A stretch of DNA of 64,000 nt from Rhineura floridana (GCF_030035675.1 NC_084483.1:6033501-6097500); one strand, 5' to 3'. Positions 42,548 to 53,384 are shown, counted from the first letter of the stretch. The notes: generated by a model not told the origin, from the letters alone. Program-made: numbers and translations.

Positions 42548-43220
42548 TTTAAGAACATAAGAAAGCCTTCTGGATCAGACCTATGGCCCATCTTTTCCAG
42601 CATCCTGTTCTCACAGTGGCCAACCAGATGCCCATGGGAAGCCCACAAGCAGGACCTGAGCGCAAGAGCACTCTCTCCTCCTGTGGCTGATATCAGCAAC
42701 TGATATTCAGAATCATACGGCCTCCGACTATGGAGGCTGAACACAACCATCATGGCTAATAGCTATTGATAGCCTTATGCTCTATAAATTTGTCTAATCT
42801 TCTTTTAAAGCCATCCAAGTTAGTGGCCATCACTGCCAACTCTACAATATCCTTTTTGAGGTGAGGCGACCAGAATTATACACAGTATTCCAAATGAGAT
42901 CGCACCATAGATTTGAATAATGACATTATGATATTGGCAGTTTTATTTTCAATTCCTTTCCTAATGATATCTAGTATGGAATTTGCCTTTTGCACAGCTG
43001 CTGCACACTAAGTTGACATGTTCATGTTATGACCGCAAGGTCTCGATCCTGGTCAGACACTGCCAGTTTCAAACCCCATGAGCGCATATGTGAAATTAAG
43101 AGGTTTTGCTCCAATATGCATAACTTATACATATGCATATGTGAGATTAAGAGGTTTTGCTCCAATATGCATAACTTGTTTACATCGAATTGCATTTGCC
43201 ATTTACCCCTACGCACAATG
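42548..43220 (-). mobile_element. CR1 LINE 3' region, decayed and internally deleted
   Basis: The 3' tail ttaagaacataagaaagcc and UTR (ctggatcagacctatggccc) start at 42548. CR1 C-terminal coding remnants follow to about 43220, with a deletion near 42835 joining the UTR/coding end to the tctacaatatcctttttgag block. It contains a 51-bp tandem duplication (43084-43185). It is older than the copy at 35846. Confidence 0.88.
43084..43185 (-). repeat. 51-bp tandem duplication inside CR1
   Basis: Unit 1 (43084-43134) and unit 2 (43135-43185) both read gcatatgtga.attaagaggt, then tttgctccaatatgcataac. On the minus strand the duplication is in frame, giving a repeated KLCILEQNLLISHM block. The CR1 at 35846-38930 has a single unit. 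Confidence 0.9.
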
Positions 43221-43232
43221 CCTGGTGAAGTT

Positions 43233-43478
43233 TGTTGTTGTTGTTATATGCCTTCAAGTTGGTTATGACTTATGGCGCCCCTGTGAATTTTTTTGGGATA
43301 TATTCATAGGGTTTTCATGGTAAGAGGTATTCCGAGGTGGTTTACCATTGCCTTCCTCTAAGCCTACAGTACCCAGTATTCCCAGGCAGTCTCCCATCCA
43401 AGTACTAACCAGGTCTGACTCTGCTTAGCTTCTGAGATCAGACGAGATCAGGCATATTCAGGGTAGTATGGCTGTAGA
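43233..43478 (-). mobile_element. 5S-rRNA-headed SINE with BovB tail (5S-Sauria type)
   Basis: On the minus strand: a 5S rRNA-derived head (43478-43361), a body (43360-43303) matching BovB 5' UTR at 7362-7419, a short A-rich spacer, then the BovB 3' end (43275-43233) with an (AAC)n-type tail. Imperfect 12-bp duplications cctggtgaagtt (43221-43232) and cctagtgaaatt (43479-43490) flank it. The head would supply an internal polymerase III promoter, and the tail lets BovB reverse transcriptase prime on the RNA. Confidence 0.85.
43361..43478 (-). ncRNA. 5S rRNA-like SINE head (pseudogene)
   Basis: Nearly the full length of 5S rRNA: the reverse complement carries the catac.accctgaa start, gatctcgtctgatctcagaagctaagcag, ggttagtacttggatgggag and the ctgggaatactgggtactgtagg end. 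The A-box/C-box control region is recognisable, with several substitutions. The direct fusion to a BovB-derived body shows it is a SINE head and not a 5S gene. Confidence 0.85.
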
Positions 43479-43490
43479 CCTAGTGAAATT

Positions 43491-44064
43491 AGTGTGATTT
43501 ATATTGGTTTCATGTTATATTCTGTTGTTCTTATCTTTTGTACATCACTTCATACATTTTAAAATGTTAAGCAGTTTATAATTTTCAAGCAATCAATAAA
43601 ATTGTTTCTTTTCCATCACTGGCTATTCATAACCACATCTGATTTGGGATTATGAAAGAACAGTATAAGAAGGAATAGATGCAGTATAAAGACCTGCATG
43701 ATCCCTGGTGGCCTAATAACACAGGATGTGGGGAAATGCAGTGGTTTTGCCCTGAAGAAAATTGTTGCACATACAATAAGTCCGCCATCCATTTCTGCAA
43801 AAATGGAGAGGAGTCACATAAAAGCCATTGCATCTTTCATTCAACACCGTCCAACCAAAAGCCTTTTCACATAAAATTTCAGATATTAAAATTTCCCAGT
43901 ACTTTGCTGATCAAGCATTCAAAGCAATCACATATAGCAATTGTATTCTTAGCTGTGCAAGGAAAGAGATTATGTGTTAAGTAAAATATATGTTTATGAA
44001 TGCAGAGACACTATATTTGGAATTCTTTTGAGGGGAAAATCCCTAAAACCAGGAACTGAAAAAT
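43491..44064. other. Unique sequence, nothing firm
   Basis: The stretch 43500-43610 (tgttaagcagtttataatttt, then aataaaattg) may be a decayed LINE 3' end. The rest is unrecognised. Confidence 0.3.
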
Positions 44065-44480
44065 CATTTATTTAATTATTTTAAGGATTTATAATCTGCT
44101 TTCTGAGTACCTTGCTCCAAGAAGTACCTCATATATATAAAATATGAATCCAAGTCCAAATGCAATACAATATAAAACCAATTAAAACATCCATTTCATA
44201 ACAACACTAATAGCCTATTAACCAGCATGGAAGTAAGCTAAAACATAAGAAAAGTAAAACTCAGCCAGATCCTGGCATAAGAGCCCTAGTTTATAGGTCG
44301 TCCTTATATCAAGCAGCAAAGGCCTCTGGGAGAGGTCAGTCTTCAAAGCCTGTTTAAAGGCTTCAATGGATGGGATCTGCCCAGCCTCCAAAGGAATTAA
44401 ATTCCATAATTGTGGGGCCACCACCAAGAAGGCCCTATTACAAGTGCCCGCCAATGAGATTTCTTTCACTGTGAAAGAAA
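44065..44480 (-). mobile_element. L2-like LINE 3' end, minus strand
   Basis: The 3' UTR starts at about 44065 (ttatttaattattttaagg). The minus-strand open stretch (44469-44218) reads EISLAGTCNRAFLVVAPQLWN, then FKQALKTDLSQRPLLL, the conserved C-terminal block. The tail hairpin is decayed. Confidence 0.8.
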
Positions 44481-44865
44481 ACTGCTAGACCTGTAACACT
44501 GTGGCTTGCTCTATGAAAATCAGAACCCATAGCAGAGCTTTACCCTAGAACCACAAAATTCAACTGCTTTCATAGAAGAGGATGATGATGATGATGATAA
44601 TAATAATAATAATAGCTATCAACATCATCATACACCCTGAGGTCCCAGGTCAGGTACAACAGTTTAAATTACATCTTTAAAAGCTGTTCAAAACAAATTA
44701 CTGCCCTACTTCTGTCTGAAGGGATCTGTTGGAAGGGATCCTCTGCATGAAGGGCTGCCTGGTCCACAACTGTTTTAAGAATAAAGAACCCTAAGAAGGC
44801 CGAACAGTAGCCTGGAGGTTGCCCTTCCACAGTTAAACTGAGCAGGCACACAGGCCATAAAGGTC
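44481..44865. other. Unique sequence with (GAT)n(AAT)n tract
   Basis: A microsatellite lies at 44580-44616. The rest may be upstream sequence of the adjoining LINE, but I see no diagnostic motif. Confidence 0.35.
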
Positions 44866-44935
44866 ACATCCATCCACACCATACATTTAAAGCACATTTC
44901 ACACAGCTAACTCCAAAGAATCCTGGGAATTGTCT
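44866..44935. mobile_element. Arm of the Y-type palindromic MITE
   Basis: tcacatccatccacaccatac, then tttaaagcacatttcacac and ccaaagaatcctgggaattgt match one arm of the palindrome at 8941-9228. Only one arm is present. Confidence 0.5.
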
Positions 44936-44947
44936 ATCTATTGTTGT

Positions 44948-46025
44948 TTAGATTTATTTGTCACTTGTTACCTGAAGGTCTCCAAGGTTGTTGAGGGTGC
45001 TTGGATGAGGCCTAACCAGTGCTGAATAGAGGGGAACTAATACTTCACACGATTTGGAAACTATACTTCTATTAATACAGGCTAAAATAGCATTTACCTT
45101 TTTTGCAGCCACATCACACTGTTCGCTCATATTCAAGTTGTGATCAACAACAATCCCAAGATCCTTCTCGCATGTAGTACTGCTCAGCCTGGTATCTTCC
45201 ATCTTACAACTGGTGTAGAACTTTTTCCTAGGTGTAGAACTTTGCACTTATCCCTGTTAAGTTTCATTCTACTGTTTTCAGCCCAATGCTCCAACCTATC
45301 AAGATCCCTTTGAATTTTGTTTCTGTCTTCTAAGGTATTAGCTATCCCTCTCAATTTTGTATCATTTTCAAATTTGATAAGCATTCCTTGCACCTCCTCA
45401 TCCAAATCATGAATAAAAAATGTTGAAGAGCACTGGGCCCAGGACCGAGTCCTGTGGTACCCTGCTTGGTACCTCTCCCCAATTTGAGAAGGAACCATGG
45501 ATAAGCACTCTTTGAGTACAATTCTGTAGCCAAATGTGGATCCACCAGATAGTTGTTCCATCCAGCCCACATTTAGCTAGCTTGCTAATCAGAATATCAA
45601 GGGACATCTTGTCAAAAGCTTGGCTGAAGTCAAGATATATTATGTCCAGAGCATTCCCACAGTCTACCAGGGAGGTTACCCGATCAAAAAATGAGATAAG
45701 ATTAGTCTGGCAGGATTTGCTCTTGATAAATTCAAGTTGGCTTTTAGTAATCACTGCATTGTTTTCCAGGTGCTTACAGATTGACTGCTTTATAATCTGT
45801 TCCATAATTTTCGCAGAGATTGATATCAGGCTGACTGGTCTGTAGTTCCTAAGTTCCTCCTTTTTGCCCTTTTTGTGATAGGGACGTTAGTCATCTGGCA
45901 CTTCACCCATCCTCCATGATTTCACAAAGATAATAGACAGCGGTTCCGAGAGTTCTTCAGCCAGTGCCTTCAATACTCTAGGATGCAGTTCATCAGGCCT
46001 TGGAGATTTGAGCATGTTCGAAGTG
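44948..46025 (-). mobile_element. CR1-type LINE, older subfamily, decayed
   Basis: On the minus strand: RT start (45845-45407) with LTGLQ-like sequence, FIKSKSCQTNLISFFDRVT, IIYLDFSQAFDKMSLDILIS and VPQDSVLGPVLFN; palm end (45570-45184) with FFIHDLDEEVQGMLIKFEND and LNRDKCKVLHLGK; C-terminal block (45247-44954) with TTCEKDLGIVVDHNLNMSEQ. The catalytic box is degraded (FENDT for FADDT). It is split over several frames and clearly older and of a different subfamily than the CR1 at 35846. Confidence 0.88.
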
Positions 46026-46429
46026 ATTAGGCATTCCTAATATGTATTGTATTACTGTTTAAATTAGAATATTTATTATACTGTATTTATTAAACAGTAT
46101 TAATATGCAATTTTTGTGCAAATCTGTGCTTTTTTGTATACATTACCTCTCTTTTGGGTGATGTGGAAGTGGCCATCAGTGGGGGAATGGGAGAGGGGAG
46201 GAGAAACACATGAAGAAAATATGAACACATGCAGGCAAGTGAAATGGTTCCCTGCATTTGATGAAGAATCTAAAGCGTCATCTTCCAGAGGCCTCTTGAG
46301 TCAAATGCCACCAGTGGAATTTTAAATAAGAAAAAAAAATACAGTGTGTGGTTCCTTAATAGGCCTTCAGTGCCAAAGGGCCTGACATGTTTTTCATAAT
46401 GAGAGGTAAAGGAAAGAAAGGAGGCTTCC
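46026..46429. other. Unique sequence, nothing recognised
   Basis: No gene recognised in this interval. Confidence 0.3.
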
Positions 46430-47110
46430 TCCTTTCTTGCTATTTCTAGCATATTTTGTAATTAATTTGATGCTGTTACAGAAAATTAATTGGGTTTTGA
46501 TAATAAAATTGAAGGAACTATCCAGGCTCTGACAAATTAACTTTAAAAAATCCCCCATAATAAGTCTTCCCATGCCATGCTGATAATGGGTGTCCCTCAG
46601 GTGCTGGAGGGAAAGTCTAAGAGGGGTTCATGGATATCATCATATTAGATATTTTAGGAGACTAATAGTTCACCAGGCTCCTCCCCTTACAATCCAGGAG
46701 ATTAATTAAAACTTTGAAGTACTGCGATTGTTGTGAACACTGGGCTAACGCTGTTCAGCTCTGCTCCCATAATGCAGAATGACTGTCATACTATGCCAAA
46801 CTATAATTAGCTTTTGATGTAAGAAGTTGCCTGCCATTTCCCCCAAGAAACTACTGTTCCAGCTTCTCAATTTATTTTTGGTTTGTTTGTTTTAAACCAG
46901 AGGTGTTACTTAAAAATTGTAAACATTAATTTATATGGTGAGATGACAGCCCTAGGTCAAGCTGAAGTTTGATTTATCAGCCCTGTAACTTCAACAGGTA
47001 CTGACTGTGTGTCATTCATCATCTCTAAGTGAAACAAAAAAGCCACTCTGCGATATTCCTGGTTAATATTTCATTTCTCTCCCCAACAATAAATTTGCTT
47101 GCCAAAAAGC
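46430..47110. promoter_or_regulatory. Possible conserved non-coding element (inferred)
   Basis: About 680 bp free of any recognised repeat, rich in TAATTA/ATTAAT words (gtaattaatttgatgctg, aaaattaattggg, aggagattaattaaaac, ctataattagctttt). The surroundings are dense in old insertions, so a clean block suggests constraint. There are no long frames. It is a candidate enhancer only. Confidence 0.25.
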
Positions 47111-47254
47111 AGGGGAAGGAGGGGGAGGGGAAAAGATGTGAGAGTGAGCAGGACTAAATAGTGCTTTTCAGCCCCCCTCCCCTTCCCCAGTTATTCTGCA
47201 TGGAAGATTAACAGAAACAAGTTGCTATGTTATTAATTTCAAGATTCTGTTGAT
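47111..47254. other. Unique sequence, nothing recognised
   Basis: A short interval with a G-rich run near 47108-47130; nothing else recognised. Confidence 0.3.
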
Positions 47255-47310
47255 ATTATTATTCATTAAATTTATATCTCGACCTTCCTCCCAGTAGGAG
47301 CCCAGCTACT
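47255..47310 (-). mobile_element. L2-like LINE 3' tail remnant, minus strand
   Basis: attattattcattaaatttatatctcgaccttcctcccagtaggagccc corresponds to the tail type at 32544, reduced to about 55 bp. Confidence 0.5.
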
Positions 47311-47568
47311 CAATGACTCATCGTTATATGGCACTGCTTATGATGAAGGATCACAGAACACACAGCTGTCTTTTGTCAGCCATAGTCCTTTATGCACCAA
47401 TTTACTCCTTACACGGTGGTGTTGCCATCTTTTGGCTCTATGCACATTATTCCTGCATGCCAGAAAGTGAAAAATGGGTTAATTCATAAAAGTTTACAGC
47501 AGAAGACAAATTGTAGGCTGTGTATTAAAATCTCTCACCTAACACCATCAGACTTTCTTCAGCTGGTA

Positions 47569-48459
47569 CAGGAATACCCCGCTATACGGACCTTCACTTT
47601 ACGGACACTCGCGAGTATGGACATATTTACAGTAGCACCATTCCCCTGTTTACGTACGGTCGCTTCGCAAGAACGGACACGGAAAGCCTTCAGAAACGTT
47701 GTTAGGCAGTTTGAGTATCGCCGGAAAGACCAGAGGGAGGACACGTGTGCATGCCTGCACGTGTATAACGCAAGCGTGTCTGCAAGGATGCTCGCTGCCT
47801 CTTTAAATCCAGCAGAGGGAGAACTTGTGACAGCCAGCCCTCAGGAAGAAAAGTTGGGCAGGTTCTTCCTTGACTAGCGGTGTGTGAGCGTGTGCATGTG
47901 CGCGCGTGTGTGGTGTAGCGCAATCCAATTATGTCTCTTTAAACTCGCAACAGCCACTCAGCAGCCGCCTGGGCTGGATTTTTTTTTTTTGTAATTCTAA
48001 AGTTTCCTTGGCCTTTTAAGAGGTTTTGAAGTGAACAGCAAAGGGGCGGAAGCTAATCTGCCGGTGGCGTAATAACTGCTAGTAGGAAGTGGCGTTTCAC
48101 ACACCCCAAGTCTGCATTGATTAAAATAAATAAAACTCGTGGGGCACAGACCTTTTATTAAAACAAAATATTCCATACATGAGGTGCCCCTATTAAAGCT
48201 CCTTTCCCCCAAAAAAACTTTGAGGAAGGATAGTCCACTGTTGAGCTGCTCTGATCATAGATCAGGGAATCCTCCTCCCTTAACCTAATTCTCCCCTCCG
48301 ACATGCTTTGTGTATAGATAAGATAGATCTGTTGCCCGCCCTGTTTCCTGTGTGTACATGCATCGATAAGTGAAAAAAGGTAGTGCTTCACTTTAAGTAC
48401 ATTTTCGGTTTACGTACTCGCTCTAGACCCATTGCATACGTTAATGCGGGGTACTCCTG
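47569..48459. mobile_element. Tc1/mariner (Tigger-like) non-autonomous element, 891 bp
   Basis: It starts caggaataccccgctatacg and ends, read inward on the other strand, caggagtaccccgcattaacg. TA flanks both ends (47567-47568 and 48460-48461). The interior is CpG-rich near the ends and includes a (TG/CG)n tract at about 47880-47915. The 161-residue frame crossing its left end has no transposase motif. It was probably mobilised by a pogo/Tigger transposase. Confidence 0.8.
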
Positions 48460-48461
48460 TA

Positions 48462-49914
48462 TTACTTTCACCCATTCACTTGTGCCTGGTCAAAACAAGG
48501 TTTTCAAACCTTATTCTAAAGTTTGCCAAAGAATAAAAACTCTGTCTTCTCATCTGTCCAATAATTATGAAGTCTCTATCAGTATTGATACTTGTAGTGA
48601 CTAAGAATTAGGAAGTCTCTATTTTTGAATCTCACCTCTACCATGGGCTCACAAGGGCTGTGTCCACACTAGGACGTTAATGTGGACATAGGCCAACTTC
48701 TCATTTTATGCCTCAAAATTTATCTCAGTGTTTCTCATCCTCATTAGCAGGCAGCATGTGATCAAATGCATCCATGCTGTGAGTGTATGTCATGTTTTCC
48801 CCCACCGCCATACGTTCCAGAAACCTGAGGACTCTTGTGGGCATATGTGTAGGTGCTTGTTCACCAGTGAACACCTTTTAATTTTTTATTTTATTTATTT
48901 ATAATTTTTGTGATATACCATATTTGCACAAAAGAGTGCCCAATTTTTAAAATGTGTATGTGTGTGTGTGTTGCTCCAAGCCAAGCAAGGATTTGGAATC
49001 ACTAGCATGAAAGGCTGCCACTTCTTTCCAGCCTCCTGTACCTGCAAAGACAAAAATATAATTTATTTTTCTTTTGAATATATCTGTTTTGTGCAAGAGC
49101 ACTTCTGTGCAAAATTGCTGTATTTAAAAGTTTTTTTAAAATTCCTGTGAACATGCCTTCAGCAACAACCAGTGGAAAAGGGCAGGCTGCATCACTTCCT
49201 TTGGGCTGATGGAAAGAAAATGGAAGTAGGGTGCGTGGCTATAGACGGCACCCGGAGAAACATCATTACATCTGTACAAAATCTGGCCAACATACAGCAC
49301 TTCAATGCATCCTCAGTTTGGTAACATGTGCTTTTATATTGGATTTTCTTCCCTTATTAGATTACCCATGGATTAGGAAAATCTAGATTTGGTGCAGCGA
49401 AAGTGTGGGCTACCACTTGGATGAGGTTGTGTGGATGCTGCCAAAACAACAATAACAGAGAGGCACGCTTATTCAAACTCACATTAAACTCCAGTGTGGA
49501 CAAACCCTAGGTAGCCTTAGGCAAGCAATTTACTCTCAACTTCAGTCTTACTATCTGCAATATGGGGGTGGTGGTAATAATACTGACATACCTTAAAGGG
49601 CTTCTGTAAGGATTACAGTTAGATAATGCATGTGAAGAGCTTTGATCATTTGAAAGCACTATACTATGCCCATAATTTACTTGCCAACATACACACGTAC
49701 CAACAAGGGCAAGAAAAACCTTTCTCTCCTATAGAACACATTTACTGGCCCAGGAAAAGTTGTACCACGGAGGCATTGGTCATGCGTATATGTTCATCAT
49801 TCAGCTCGTCTGAACTTGATCGTGGGGCCCAAAGGCATTCTGGGAAAATGGAAATGGTGGGTGGGTAGAGCTGCGGCTTGAGCAATACTTTGCTGCTACT
49901 AGGATGTGTGAGAG
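48462..49914. other. Unique sequence, nothing recognised
   Basis: About 1.4 kb with no recognisable element or exon, and a short TG tract at about 48954-48971. Confidence 0.35.
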
Positions 49915-50260
49915 TTTTGATTCAGTTCACATTTCAAGCTGAATCTATCAAATTCACACTTTCCAAAAGAATATGAGAACCAAAACACAACCATCCTTAG
50001 AAATGCACACTTATTTGAATTTTGCATTCCGGTTCTCCAAGCAAACAATGTTTACAAAAATGCTTCTGTTAGGGGAAAGTGTGCATGAAAATGAAAAGTA
50101 ACATGCAAAAATGCACTATATGGTGAGAAACAGCTTGCAAACATGTATACATAAGTGAAAAGTGCCTACAAAAAGTGTTTATTAGGGGAAATTCACACTA
50201 AAATGCTGGATAATTTTTATGAGAATTTTTTTTAAAAAAAATTCCAGGAATGTGGAGAAT
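49915..50260 (-). repeat. Unclassified interspersed repeat W, copy 2
   Basis: The reverse complement aligns with 1010-1415: tagtgtgaatttcccctaat, cacactttcccctaacag, gtttgcttggagaacc and gattcagcttgaaatgtgaa. It has no coding content. Confidence 0.5.
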
Positions 50261-50509
50261 TTAAGACTGGGAAACTGAGAGAACCTAAATTGATAGATCT
50301 TTCAATCCCTATTTGCTGCTGAGCCATACAAAATGTTTTTGAAAAAAAGCAAGTGGCCAGCCGTAGCGCTGGCTTCAGCAAGGATGGAGGGAGTGAGATG
50401 TAAAAGGTTAAACCAAAGGAAGACAGAAACAGGATGGGAGAAAGCAGAGCAAGTAGTAGGATGGGAATGTCCCGCATGGCACAAATTCCACCCCAAAGAC
50501 ACCGCGCGT

Positions 50510-50750
50510 GCATCCCTGCGATGAGCCAAGATGGCGTCAGAAGCTTCAGCCCTTAGGGAAACCTTGGCTGCCATCTTGGTTAAGGGCAGCACTGTGTGTG
50601 CAACCGCAGAACAGCTGAGAAAGGTAGGTTAAGCAAGGGAATGGCAGGGGCTCCAAAGCTCTCGCCATGTGAATCGCGGAAGGGGAGTGCCGGGGCCTGG
50701 GGCAGGCTTGTGCCCAAGGGCCCCTGAATGTCTGGGGCTGGCCCTGACCA
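50510..50750. repeat. Palindromic repeat family P, copy 3
   Basis: The hairpin pairs gagccaagatggcgtc (about 50523) with ggctgccatcttggtt (about 50567). The right portion (gtgccggggcctggggcagg, gtgcccaagggcccctg, ggggctggccctgac) matches copies 1 and 2 and defines the outer end. Confidence 0.6.
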
Positions 50751-50885
50751 TAGACATTGCTACATCAAAACTGTAATAATTGGTTCTTAGACACAATTCT
50801 TCATCAAAATGGCTGAGAGTTATGACATTCATTGGCCTTGTCTGGATGAGAATTACACCCTCTGAAATGAACACTGAGCTGTGTG

Positions 50886-51017
50886 GGTAGGGTTACCAAC
50901 CGTACTCTTTTAAGAGTACATGTACTCTTTGTGAGATGGTGCAACAGCATACTCTTACTTTTCACTTATCAAGGCCAAATGTACTCTTTCTGAAATGACA
51001 AAATGATGGTAACCCTA
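50886..51017. mobile_element. hAT-like MITE, 132 bp
   Basis: Inverted termini tagggttacca (left, after two extra G) and tggtaacccta (right). The 8-bp word gctgtgtg is on both sides (50878-50885 and 51018-51025). The inner parts carry gtactctttt/ctcttac words. The two-base offset on the left makes the left border slightly uncertain. Confidence 0.7.
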
Positions 51018-51025
51018 GCTGTGTG

Positions 51026-52289
51026 TATGTGTGTGTGTGTGAGAGAGAGAGATTCCCACTGTTCTGTTCCTTATAAAATAATCACGTACAAAGCCGTTGA
51101 AAATCTCCTTCAGTGATCCATAAGATGCAAAGAATAAATTCAGCGTATTCTACAAAAGCATATATAGTATCATATATTTTTACTACATATATAGTGATTT
51201 GCATTCAATTCTATAAATTTTGAGGATTGCTAAAATATGGATTTAAGGAATGGTACTTCCTAGAGAATGTTCTATTCAATTTAAGCTATGGATTAAAATT
51301 ACTTAGTTACTATATTTGCCTTTGTTAGTTCTTTTGATACTCTCCAACATGATTGGGGATAAACAATAGGTTTTGCTAATGACTATGTTCTTAATGTCTG
51401 ACAAATTTTCTTTCATGAAAGGAGGACACAGCTCTTTCAAACTCAGCAGCTGAATGGATCCACACACCCTCCGGGCAGAACTTTGCCAGGATAATGACAC
51501 AGCTAATGTAATTAATTAACCCTTCTGAAGTCTTAATGTTTCAGAGAAATTTCAGGTAATGGTATTTAGGTAGCAATAACAGTTATTGGTTTATTTATTT
51601 ATTTATCGAATTGTGAAACTTCTTAATAGGGGGATAACAAAGAGAAGGTTTCAAGTGAAAAAGGACTTTTAAACAAAAGAAAAAGCAATTAAATCAATAA
51701 AAATACCACAGCTTTTCTAAAATACATTTCCTGTTTCTTTCTTTCAATAGTATTGATAAGGTGATTTCATCAGTCAAGGGAAAAAGGGCTTATTGTGAAA
51801 ATATTATTTCTGGATCTGGATTAATATCCCAACAATCAACAGATTCCCCCTTCCCTGCAACAATCCTACATAACACATGCTTAGGCCACAATCCAGTACA
51901 GAGTTAGTGGTGCTTAAGCTGTTCTGATTTCAATGGGATTTTAGCGTTGAAGTACTATGGCCAGACTTCAGTGTTGCTATTGAAAGAAAGCCTGTGGGCA
52001 CTACGGTATATATGTGACTGACTCCATGTGTGCTTGCGTGACACAGTTCAGAAGGAGACCTTCACAAAGAAGCTTTGGCTTCTGCTCAGACGAGAGGGTC
52101 TAGCCTGATCTGCTGAACTCAGTACAAAAGTTCTGTCCTTGAATGAACTACTTTCCCCTCTGCCTGTAACCCTGCCACTTCCTTGGGCCTAACTTCCTCT
52201 GTCAGCTAGGGGAAGTGCCTTATTATAAAAGTTTAATCCCACATGTCCTTACAGGGCCTGAGCCCAAAGGCAGAACAGGCTTGAGCCAG
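51026..52289. other. Mostly unique sequence
   Basis: No gene recognised. Short fragments: (TTTA)n with a LINE-tail look at 51588-51640, and a diverged copy of the common squamate motif at 51885-51955. Confidence 0.35.
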
Positions 52290-52410
52290 AACATCTTAAA
52301 AACATGTTTTGTTTTTTTAAAAAAAACTCTTTAAAAACTTCTTTAAAAGCAATTCCAACCCAGATGCAGACTGGGATAAGGTCTCTACTTGTTGAAAGAG
52401 TTAGATGTGG
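52290..52410 (-). mobile_element. L2-like LINE 3' UTR fragment, minus strand
   Basis: aagcaattccaacccagatgcagactgggataaggtctc, then cttgttgaaagagt, matches the UTR at 32740-32830. The terminal tail is missing. Confidence 0.7.
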
Positions 52411-52599
52411 AGCGCTGGTCTGCCTTGCCCTCTGTGCCCATATGGTCTTCTTGTTGAGACCAGGACAGGACACTGGGTGTCTGTGCCAATTATCTTCTGC
52501 ATTCGCTTTGCTCTGTTCACATGAAGAACACAGCTCTCTGCTCTGCCAGGATCCATGTGCACATTCAAGAGCAGGAATGGAAGGATCTGCCAATGTCAG
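52411..52599. other. Unique sequence, nothing recognised
   Basis: A short gap with chance frames on both strands; nothing recognised. Confidence 0.3.
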
Positions 52600-52735
52600 T
52601 CCTTTTGGTTTCTGATTTTTCCAATCTTAGATTCAGTTCTCCACATTTCCCCATCCGTTTGTGAATTTTGAGATTTTTTAAAAATAAATTCCTCCTGAAA
52701 ATTCATCAGCATTTTAGTGCAGAACCACATCCTCC
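52600..52735 (+). repeat. Unclassified interspersed repeat W, copy 3
   Basis: ttggtttctgattttt, cttagattcagttctccaca, gtttgtgaattttga and cattttagtgca are shared with 1035-1130 in the same orientation. Confidence 0.55.
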
Positions 52736-52858
52736 CTGGAAGTAGATGAGAAAGATTTTGCAAGTTCCATGTGCATCCACAACTGTGCTAAAATAAGCTC
52801 TTATATATTTTGGTGCCTTGACTGTTGGGACAAGTCTCTTTAACAGCATCCTTTAATT

Positions 52859-52996
52859 CAGGTGTGAGGAACCTTTAGCCCTCCAGATGTTGCTGAATTA
52901 CAACTCCCTTTGGCCTCAGCAAGCATGGCCAGTGGCCAAAGATGATCGGAGCTGTAGTTCAGTAACATTTGGAAGGCCAAGGGTTCCCCATACCTG
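52859..52996. mobile_element. hAT MITE, complete, 138 bp
   Basis: Termini caggtgtgaggaacctt and aagggttccccatacctg are inverted, continuing through ccagatgttgctgaattaca and its partner. The target duplications are ctttaatt (52851-52858) and ctttaact (52997-53004), one mismatch. It is non-coding and somewhat older than the two perfect MITEs near 22 kb. Confidence 0.88.
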
Positions 52997-53080
52997 CTTT
53001 AACTAGATAAGCTTGTCAGATCAGAAACACCCCAAACGCTGAGATTTCAGGGGTGGGGGGCCTAGTGGTGTCACTCCCCC

Positions 53081-53255
53081 ATGCACTCCTCAACCCCTCC
53101 CCCCATTCACCACCCTAGGCACTTTCCAACACCCCCCCCGCTTATTCTCCCAGGCACTTTCTCAACCCCCCATTCACTCACCAGGCACTTTCCAATTCCC
53201 TCCATTCACTAGGTTCTTTCATCGGCCCCTGCATTGGGCACTTACAGGCTTCCCT
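53081..53255. repeat. C-rich imperfect minisatellite
   Basis: Four to five degenerate units built on ccattcac...aggcactttcc-aacccc. Unit length is irregular (about 35-45 bp). Confidence 0.6.
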
Positions 53256-53384
53256 CCTTCTAGACCTTGGAGGAGACCTGAGCTTGCTCACCAGCTCTTG
53301 CCCACAGCCATCACCTCACCGTTCATGCCTCTCACCAGGCCGGTGCCAGCCCCTGAGGTTGGGAAGGTGGAGCTTTTTGCTCCA
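53256..53384. other. Unique sequence, nothing recognised
   Basis: A short interval between the minisatellite and a LINE tail. Confidence 0.3.

Noticed and set aside
43361-43478. A functional 5S rRNA gene
   Set aside because: It has several substitutions and runs straight into a BovB-derived body with flanking duplications, so it is a SINE head.
47392-47877. 161-residue plus frame
   Set aside because: It crosses the terminus of the Tigger-like element and has no transposase or other recognisable motif.
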